Shown here: piece by piece, positions 31,999-37,720 of the stretch | Numbering within the stretch: position 1 is the first letter of the stretch | How the letters are laid out: each line of letters starts with the position of its first letter | DNA from: Phycisphaerales bacterium | GTDB taxonomy: Bacteria; Planctomycetota; Phycisphaerae; Tepidisphaerales; Tepidisphaeraceae | Assembly: GCA_028291615.1 (NCBI GenBank) | Contig: JAQGHM010000084.1 | Location: 1-37,720 of the forward strand | DNA: 37,720 nt | Direction of reading: 5' to 3' | Translations under genes and position numbers: made by a program | The notes under the pieces: model-generated | Seen by the model: the letters and a program-made list of their open reading frames with translations, nothing else | Told to the model about the DNA's origin: nothing | Databases searched by the model: none

Positions 31999-33009
31999 CT
32001 ATGCCTGCGACTTGACCGGCTCCTTGACGGTTTCGAGGAGGCGGTCGATGACCTTCGCGACGCTGACGCCTTCGGCCTCGGCGCGGTAGTTGATCAGGAT
32101 ACGGTGGCGCAGGGTCGCATGGGCTAATGCTCGCACGTCCTCGACCGCGACGTGCGCGCGGCCGGCAAGCAGCGCCTTGGCCTTGGCGCCCAGCACCAGG
32201 AATTGTGCGGCGCGAAGGCCTGCGCCCCAGTTGACCCATTGATTCACGAAGTCGGGCGTACCTTCCTGGTGGGGGCGGCTGGCGGCGGCGAGGCGGACGG
32301 CGTAGCGGACGATGTCCTCGGCGACGGGGACCTTGCGCACGATGTCGTGGAAGCGAAGGACGTCTTCGCCCGTGAAGAGCGCCTGGATTGGCTCGGGCTT
32401 GCCGGAGGTCGTTCGCTGGACGACGGTGACCTCGTCGTTCTCCGGCAGGTAATCGATGACGACGTTAAACATGAAGCGGTCGAGCTGCGCTTCGGGAAGC
32501 GGATAGGTGCCTTCCATTTCGATCGGGTTCTGCGTGGCGAGCACGAAGAAGGGTTCGTCCAGCGGGTAGCGGACGCCGGCGGCGGTCACCTGGTGTTCCT
32601 GCATCGCCTCGAGCAGCGCCGCCTGGGTCTTCGGTGGCGTCCGGTTGATCTCGTCAGCCAGCAGCACGTTGGCGAAGATCGGCCCCTTGACGAACTGCAT
32701 GCGCCGCCGCCCCTGGCCGTCGTCTTCAAGGATTTCGGTGCCGGTGATGTCGGCGGGCATCAGGTCGGGGGTGAACTGGATGCGCTGGAACTTCAGGTGG
32801 AACACCTGCGCCAGCGAGCGTACCAGCAAGGTCTTGGCCAGGCCCGGTGCGCCGGTGATCAAGCAGTGCCCGCCGGCGAACAGGCTGTACAGCAGTTGTT
32901 CGACCACCGCGTGCTGGCCCACCATGACCTTGGAGAGTTCGCGGAGGATGCGCTCGCGCGCGTCGCGGATCTGCTCGACGGTTTTCTTCTCAGTTTCATA
33001 TTCGCTCAC
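31999..33009 (-). CDS. moxR: MoxR-family AAA+ ATPase
   Basis: A 336-residue AAA_3 protein. Walker A is GAPGLAKT (53-60) and Walker B is NVLLADE (114-120), followed directly by INRTPPKTQAALLEAMQE, the MoxR signature. QNPIEMEGTYPLPEAQLDRFMF carries the sensor-1 and arginine-finger region. MoxR proteins act as chaperones that mature or insert metal cofactors into partners containing VWA domains. Here the partners are the downstream DUF58 and BatA-like proteins. All catalytic positions look intact. Confidence 0.96.
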   Translation of the reverse strand: MSEYETEKKTVEQIRDARERILRELSKVMVGQHAVVEQLLYSLFAGGHCLITGAPGLAKTLLVRSLAQVFHLKFQRIQFTPDLMPADITGTEILEDDGQGRRRMQFVKGPIFANVLLADEINRTPPKTQAALLEAMQEHQVTAAGVRYPLDEPFFVLATQNPIEMEGTYPLPEAQLDRFMFNVVIDYLPENDEVTVVQRTTSGKPEPIQALFTGEDVLRFHDIVRKVPVAEDIVRYAVRLAAASRPHQEGTPDFVNQWVNWGAGLRAAQFLVLGAKAKALLAGRAHVAVEDVRALAHATLRHRILINYRAEAEGVSVAKVIDRLLETVKEPVKSQA

Positions 33010-33034
33010 GAAATTGGCTCCAATTCAATCAGCG

Positions 33035-33892
33035 TCAATGGGTCATGGCCCAAAATACGATGTTAATCCCCATTGGGTAGGCTTTTTTCTCGGAGTACGT
33101 TCGAAAGTACCACTCGTCCTCGCCCTCGCGTTCCCAGCCATCGCCCAGGTCGGTGTTCTGGCAGACGAGGACCATGATGCGGCCCTTGTCGTCGTAGAGG
33201 GCGCGATAGTGCGCGCCCTTGGCGTCGGGCCGCTCATAGTCCTGGTTTTCCTGACCCTTGTGGGCCAGAGCTTGCTCAATGCCGGGGATCTGGGGTTTTT
33301 CCTTAAGGTCGAAGACGCAGTGGAAGATGGGATGGTCGATCTCCAAGTCTTCTGTCTCCCTGTCTGGGAAGACTCGCTTGAGTTGCTGTTCGTAGTTTTC
33401 CCAGGCGCGGACGCCCCAGAAGTCGTCCACCATCAGGAACCCGCCGTTGAGCAGGTATCGCCGTAGCGCGACGATTTCCTCTTCGCTGAACTCGAGATTG
33501 GCGACTTCGAGCATGTAGATGAACGGATAGTCGAACAGGCGTTCGTCGGTCAGGTCGAGGATGATCGGGTGGGGGTTGACCTTGAGGGAGGTCATCTGCT
33601 GCAGGCGGAAGGAAAAGTTGAGGTCGCTGTCGGGAAAGTCGGTGATCCAGGTGTTGCCGCGATAGTTTGAGGTATAGCGGATGCGGCAGAAGGTGAAGAC
33701 GTCGCTCTTGAAGTGCGGATCGACTTCCCAGTCGGGCGTCCCGTGACGGTCGGCGGGAAGCTCAGGCTTGAAGCCCTGCGCGGCGGCCCGGCGGTAATTG
33801 TTCCGGGACTGTGCCCACACCACGCTGCCGCCGATCCCGACCAGCAGGACGAGGAGGATCGCGAGATATCGAGGGCAGAGGCGGCATCTCAT
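33035..33892 (-). CDS. DUF4159 exported protein
   Basis: A 285-residue protein with an N-terminal hydrophobic signal-anchor (about 9-27, YLAILLVLLVGIGGSVVWA). The rest is DUF4159, a GATase-like fold: PHPIILDLTDERLFDYPFIYMLEVANLEFSEEEI then LRRYLLNGGFLMVDDFWG. The domain lacks an obvious amidotransferase Cys, so it is probably non-enzymatic. DUF4159 genes are common members of MoxR/DUF58 operons. It overlaps the upstream TPR gene by 4 nt and is 25 bp before the MoxR gene. Confidence 0.92.
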   Translation of the reverse strand: MRCRLCPRYLAILLVLLVGIGGSVVWAQSRNNYRRAAAQGFKPELPADRHGTPDWEVDPHFKSDVFTFCRIRYTSNYRGNTWITDFPDSDLNFSFRLQQMTSLKVNPHPIILDLTDERLFDYPFIYMLEVANLEFSEEEIVALRRYLLNGGFLMVDDFWGVRAWENYEQQLKRVFPDRETEDLEIDHPIFHCVFDLKEKPQIPGIEQALAHKGQENQDYERPDAKGAHYRALYDDKGRIMVLVCQNTDLGDGWEREGEDEWYFRTYSEKKAYPMGINIVFWAMTH

Positions 33893-36525
33893 GGGCGGGT
33901 CTCCTGAGGTGTTGGCTGCGCGGAAGTCGCTCGCGTCGATGGGCGGGTGGGAGGCCGGGGTGCGGCGTCCATCTTGCGGCTGACGTCGAGCAGGAGCGCA
34001 AGGGCAGCGCGATAGCGCGGCGCTTCCTCGAGCGCCCGCACCACTTCGCTTCGAGCTGCGGGGAGTTGGCCATCGTCCGCGAGCAACCTGGCGAGACGGT
34101 AACGTTGTTCGACAACGTCGAGCGTGTCGAGCAGGAGCAGTGTGCGGCGGGCGGCGATGGCGACCTTGCGATCCTTCGATTCTTCGGCCGCGGCGGCAAG
34201 GGCGCGGTGCGGCGCGGGCAGCAGCGGGTTGACGGCGATCACCTGCTCGGCGTACTTGCGCACGGCAGGCCAGTCGCCGGCCGCCCGTGCGATCTCGATC
34301 AGTCGCAGCCGGGGTTCGATCGCGTCGGTGTCCAGCGCGACGTGCGTTTCGAGCATTGCCCGCTCCTGCCGGGTTTCCTTCAGCTCACGATGCGCCGCCG
34401 CCAGGAGCAGGTATGGGCCGCCCGCCTGGGCGTAGCCGGGGTAAAGCTCGATCGCCCGGGTAAGGGGTGTTTTTGCGGCTTCCCATTTGCTGGCGGAGAG
34501 AAGGGCGCGCCCTTCGCCGAGCAAGCCCCAGAAGTTGTTCGCATGATCCTTATTCCACGCGGCCATCGCGGCGGCGTCGGCGTCGAGTGCCAGCTTGGGA
34601 TGCGCGAGATCGGCGCCGGGCGCGAGGTTCTTCGCCAGGTCGGTGAACCACGCTTCGAAGTGCTCGTCGAGCTTGGCAATCGGCTCGGTGTGACTGGCCA
34701 GCGCCGTGTTGATCGGGATCGATTCACCCAGGTCTTTGAGGATCGCGTTGAGTGCCGGCGCTCCGAACTGTTCCACGATGTAGCGCACGACCATCGACGA
34801 TTCGTAGTACGCGAACTGGAGGTGCATCGGGGAGGGAGGTTTCAGGAAGGCGCCGCTGAGTTGACTGACCGGAGTGACGCCGCCGTCCAGGATCAGGTCT
34901 CGGTACTGCGGGTTCATCACCTGGCCCCACGCCGGGTTTTCCTGCCGCTCTTCGTAGACCGAGATCCCCTCGCTCAGCCAGCGCGGCATCTTGTTGCGCG
35001 TGACGTGCAGCGTGACTGTGTGACAGAATTCGTGCCAGAGGATCGCCTCCCAGTCCGCCGGGTGGGCCATGCGCGAGGCGGGGCTGTTGACGGTGACGAC
35101 GGGCCCGAAGCAGACGCCCAGGAAACCCGCGCCGCCCGGCAGGCCGAACGTGCGGATCGCGAAGTCCTGTTGACGGGGGAAGATTTCGACGGTCACCGCG
35201 CCGCCCAGATCGGCGCCATACTTGGCGCAGAGTTTCGTCCGCGCGCGTTCGAGCAACGCCATCGCGCGATCGCCGTAGACCTGCGCTTCCCGCTCATCCA
35301 TGCGCAGGAGGAAGTGATCGTTCTTCAGCTCGCGGAACCTCGCCAGGTGATCGCGCAGCTCGATCAGGTTGAATGCGACGACGTTGTACGGGTCTTCTTC
35401 AAAGACCGCCGCCGCGAGCCCCCAACCTTCTTCTTCCTGCCCAAGGCGCAGGAGATCCTCACAAAGCTGAACGCGGGCCGGGCGGTATGTGGGCGCAAAG
35501 GTCAGCGCCTGCCGCTGATACGCCGCCCCTTCGGTGAAGCGGTATTTCGACGACAGCTTCTCACCGATGAAATGGTCCACCGCAGGGTTAGTGGTCCACG
35601 TCGTCAGCCCGTGGGCGCGGGCGTCGCGCTCGCCTTTGGAGTCGCCGGCAAGGTGGGCGAGGACAGCGCGATACGCCCAGGCCTTGGCCTCGTGCGGGTT
35701 GACCGCCAGCACTTGGTCGAGCACTTCGGACGCCTGCGCGTAAGCTTCGCGGTCGATGAGGTTTTCGGCTTGGAACAGCAGACTGCTGACGTGTGCTGGA
35801 TTGATCTTCAGGGCCTTGGCGAGCGCTTCAGTCGCCTTGTCGGAATCGTTTTCGTACGCCCGCGCCAAGCCGAAGTAGACGTCGGGATTGTCGGGGGTGC
35901 GCTTGGCGGCGTTGGTGAAGGCTTCGAGCGCCAGGCCATAGTCGTGCTTTTCGAGCGCCAATTCGCCGCTGGCGAGGTACGGCTCGGCCGATTCGGGGCC
36001 GTCCTTTTTCGCCTTATCGTAATAGTTTTCCAGGACCTGCCGGGCGTCCACCCCGTTCATGAGCATCGCCCGCCCCACCGCGACGCGGCTGGTGGAATCA
36101 CCAAACCGCCAGGGAAACTGCTCTGCCCGCTCTTTGATGGCCGTCAACGCCGCCTCCGCGTCGTCCGGTCGGTTGTTGTAGCGAAGGGCTTCGACGTTCA
36201 TCAGCTGCAACTGCACGCTGTCCGCGTGCCGGTGTAAACCGGCCTCGACCGTCTTGAGGGCGTCGTCGTATCGGCCGGTGATCAACTCGGCGCGAACCTT
36301 GACCAGCCACCACCCCTCGCGCCACGGCTCGGCTTCCACCCCTTTGGTGCATTCTTCGAGCGCGGCGGCGTACTTACCGGTCCGGACCATCCCCTGCGCG
36401 TCGGCGATGTCCGCCGCCGCCGCGCCCAATGCCGTTAGTGCCAGAAATGCGATGACGATGGCCACCACCGGCCAGTGAGGCCGAACCACCCAGTTCGTTT
36501 TCAAAGCTGATCGGGGATCGTCCAT
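33889..36525 (-). CDS. TPR protein with gluzincin (HExxH) peptidase-like domain
   Basis: An 878-residue protein. A membrane-spanning signal (about 18-37) is followed by tandem TPR-like helices (about 42-290, e.g. GKYAAALEECTKGVEAEPW and ATEALAKALKINPAHVSSLLFQA). The central part holds a metallopeptidase-like motif: WHEFCHTVTL, i.e. HExxH at 498-502, with a downstream Glu in RWLSEGISVYEE (E519) as third ligand, as in peptidase MA-type gluzincins. A second set of TPR-like helices covers the C-terminal third, ending in a Pro/Thr-rich tail. It is the promoter-proximal gene of the eight-gene operon and may act in the periplasm. ATG 36525 is preferred; the open frame extends to 36627 but this start begins just before the signal. 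Confidence 0.85.
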   Translation of the reverse strand: MDDPRSALKTNWVVRPHWPVVAIVIAFLALTALGAAAADIADAQGMVRTGKYAAALEECTKGVEAEPWREGWWLVKVRAELITGRYDDALKTVEAGLHRHADSVQLQLMNVEALRYNNRPDDAEAALTAIKERAEQFPWRFGDSTSRVAVGRAMLMNGVDARQVLENYYDKAKKDGPESAEPYLASGELALEKHDYGLALEAFTNAAKRTPDNPDVYFGLARAYENDSDKATEALAKALKINPAHVSSLLFQAENLIDREAYAQASEVLDQVLAVNPHEAKAWAYRAVLAHLAGDSKGERDARAHGLTTWTTNPAVDHFIGEKLSSKYRFTEGAAYQRQALTFAPTYRPARVQLCEDLLRLGQEEEGWGLAAAVFEEDPYNVVAFNLIELRDHLARFRELKNDHFLLRMDEREAQVYGDRAMALLERARTKLCAKYGADLGGAVTVEIFPRQQDFAIRTFGLPGGAGFLGVCFGPVVTVNSPASRMAHPADWEAILWHEFCHTVTLHVTRNKMPRWLSEGISVYEERQENPAWGQVMNPQYRDLILDGGVTPVSQLSGAFLKPPSPMHLQFAYYESSMVVRYIVEQFGAPALNAILKDLGESIPINTALASHTEPIAKLDEHFEAWFTDLAKNLAPGADLAHPKLALDADAAAMAAWNKDHANNFWGLLGEGRALLSASKWEAAKTPLTRAIELYPGYAQAGGPYLLLAAAHRELKETRQERAMLETHVALDTDAIEPRLRLIEIARAAGDWPAVRKYAEQVIAVNPLLPAPHRALAAAAEESKDRKVAIAARRTLLLLDTLDVVEQRYRLARLLADDGQLPAARSEVVRALEEAPRYRAALALLLDVSRKMDAAPRPPTRPSTRATSAQPTPQETRP

Positions 36526-36750
36526 CTTCCGGCATCCTACCGTAGGCCCGTCGCACCCACTACAGAGCACTACTCTTCGTAACGCTGGATGAGGGAAACT
36601 GTTGCAGGCGCTTTTAACATCAATCACGCATGCTCAGACGATCTTGCGTGCCGTTTTTTGCTGGCCTCGGACTGAGCGTACCTCCCGATCAAGGCTCGGA
36701 TCATGGGTGGCCCGATGGCTAATCCGGCGCCCAATGACGGCTACAAAGCC

Positions 36751-37614
36751 TCACTTCTTCACCTTCTGGGCGACGAACTCGTATAGCGCTTTGGTGGCCG
36801 GATCGTCGGGGAGGCCGAGGTCGTCGTTGAGCTTGGAGTGCTCTGTGTTTTTGGCGCCGAAGACGCGGGTGGGGACGCCTGCTTCCTTCAATACTGCGCC
36901 CAGGCGGAAGGCTTGGGCTGACGTGTCGGGGTGATTGGCGACGTGGAGGATCAGGAAGGGGGGGATGCCCTTGTCTTTGGCGATGTGGTTGACGGCGGAG
37001 AAGTCGCGGTGTTTGGCGGGGTCGTTGCCGAATTTTTCGCGGTGGCCGAACTTCTGCGGGGGCATGCCGTGAACGCGCCAGCGCGTCTCGGCGACCTCGA
37101 TGATGGCGGGGATGTCGTAAGTGTCGCCATCCACCGGCACGCACCCTTTGAGCACGTCGAAGCCGATGCCCTCCGCCTTCAGGTATCGCTCATCGGTGCA
37201 GATGAGCGCCGCGAGCTGCGCGCCGGCCGAATGCCCGCCCACCAGCAAGCGCTTCGGATCGCCGCCATATTCGGCGATGTGATCCTCCACCCAGCGGCAG
37301 GACTTGGCGACGTCTCCGATGAGCGTGCCCATGTCGACGGCCGGCAGCAGGCGGTAGTTGACGGAGACAAAGACGAACCCCTTGTCCATGAACGCCTGCG
37401 GCTTTAATGCCACGTCAGTCTTGTCGCCGGTCTGCCATCCGCCGCCATGGATCCAGAAGACGACGGGGAGGTTTTTGGCATCGGCGGGGGCGTAGACGTC
37501 GAGGGTTCGCTTCGTATCCTCCACGCCCGCGTAGGGGATGTCGCGCTTGATAGTCTCTGCCTGCGCCGCGGCGGCGAGGACGACCGCCAATAAGGAGACT
37601 GCGAGGTATTTCAT
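36751..37614 (-). CDS. Secreted alpha/beta-hydrolase esterase
   Basis: A 287-residue protein with a cleavable signal peptide ([20 protein letters not shown], 1-20). The hydrolase fold has the oxyanion-hole motif HGGGW (56-60) and nucleophile elbow GHSAG (127-131, Ser129). A late His in TEHSKLN is the likely catalytic base. HGGG places it with the hormone-sensitive-lipase/BD-FAE-like carboxylesterases, which act on small acyl or feruloyl esters; the substrate is not determinable. ATG at 37614 is preferred because it begins the signal peptide; an in-frame ATG at 37689 adds 25 charged residues. It is upstream of and separated from the TPR-peptidase gene by 225 bp. Confidence 0.9.
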   Translation of the reverse strand: MKYLAVSLLAVVLAAAAQAETIKRDIPYAGVEDTKRTLDVYAPADAKNLPVVFWIHGGGWQTGDKTDVALKPQAFMDKGFVFVSVNYRLLPAVDMGTLIGDVAKSCRWVEDHIAEYGGDPKRLLVGGHSAGAQLAALICTDERYLKAEGIGFDVLKGCVPVDGDTYDIPAIIEVAETRWRVHGMPPQKFGHREKFGNDPAKHRDFSAVNHIAKDKGIPPFLILHVANHPDTSAQAFRLGAVLKEAGVPTRVFGAKNTEHSKLNDDLGLPDDPATKALYEFVAQKVKK

Positions 37615-37720
37615 GCGGCGGATTGTCCCGCTGCATTTACGGAAGTTCAACTCTTGCGGGGCGTCTCCCGAGCGAAAATAGCCATCCACTCGGGATCATT
37701 CATCCAAATAGGACGTTGCG

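Noticed and set aside
31001..32239. 5' extension of the BatA-like reading frame to give 1126 residues
   Set aside because: The extension is Arg/Pro-rich, overlaps DUF58 and part of MoxR in another frame, and the BatA N-terminal motif begins exactly at 31000.
33811..36237. 808-codon plus-strand ORF opposite the TPR/HExxH gene
   Set aside because: Highly Arg/Asp-rich without domains; the minus strand carries TPR-like helices and the HExxH motif.
1..37720. CRISPR arrays, tRNA or rRNA genes
   Set aside because: No regularly spaced direct repeats with unique spacers, no cloverleaf with CCA-end pattern and no rRNA-like segments were noticed by reading; a tRNAscan or Rfam run would be the decisive check.

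Overview
The window looks like a chromosomal contig from a planctomycete (phylum Planctomycetota). I infer this from gene families, not from a marker gene. The trio PSCyt1/DUF1549/DUF1553 cytochrome-like protein, DUF1501 protein and WD40 protein (4.8-9.4 kb) is a planctomycete hallmark, as is the large MoxR/DUF58/BatA/DUF4159 operon. The two GxKGRGPKT...NALRHG-type proteins also fit. The DNA is visibly G+C-rich throughout, apart from a short AT-rich patch upstream of the hipB-like gene. I found no rRNA, tRNA or CRISPR array.

Layout. 0.2-1.7 kb: two orphan NarL/LuxR-type response regulators, the second with an eroded helix-turn-helix. 1.8-4.6 kb: two toxin-antitoxin modules on the minus strand (HipB/HipA-like, then a VapC-like PIN toxin with its small antitoxin), bracketed by an imperfect ~24-bp direct repeat. 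4.8-9.4 kb: the PSCyt1, DUF1501 and WD40 genes on the plus strand. 9.4-10.3 kb: a decayed IS630-type transposase. 10.4-12.5 kb: two tandem paralogues of a planctomycete hypothetical family on the minus strand.

12.7-20.8 kb is the most interesting part. It is a ten-gene plus-strand operon ending in a strong intrinsic terminator. Its core is a complete bacterial ubiquitin-like conjugation set: a beta-grasp Ubl (13357), a single polypeptide that appears to fuse an E2-like domain to a Cys-rich RING-like domain (13716), a JAMM/JAB isopeptidase with an intact HxHx7Sx2D motif (14806) and a ThiF-type E1 (15681). These are followed by DUF1257 (Ycf35-like), DUF2997 and a Ycf46-like AAA+ ATPase, then three further genes including a DUF4230 membrane-anchored protein. 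Tight overlaps (4 nt, 104 nt, 1 nt) suggest translational coupling. An intrinsic-terminator-like hairpin lies between Ubl and E2-RING, and a GC-rich hairpin abuts the ATPase ribosome binding site. The inferred biochemical route is E1 activation of the Ubl, transfer to the E2-RING protein, conjugation, and removal or processing by the JAMM protein. The ATPase may remodel the conjugates. The target and physiological role are unknown.

21.0-36.5 kb: an eight-gene minus-strand operon with junctions from a 4-nt overlap to a 25-nt gap. In transcription order it encodes a TPR/HExxH peptidase-like protein, DUF4159, MoxR ATPase, DUF58, BatA/VWA membrane protein, a giant DUF4175-like coiled-coil protein with a Gln/Gly/Pro hexapeptide tract, a VWA/GATase-like membrane protein, and a secreted caspase-fold (His/Cys) protein. 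It converges on the Ubl operon. 36.7-37.6 kb: a secreted alpha/beta-hydrolase esterase.
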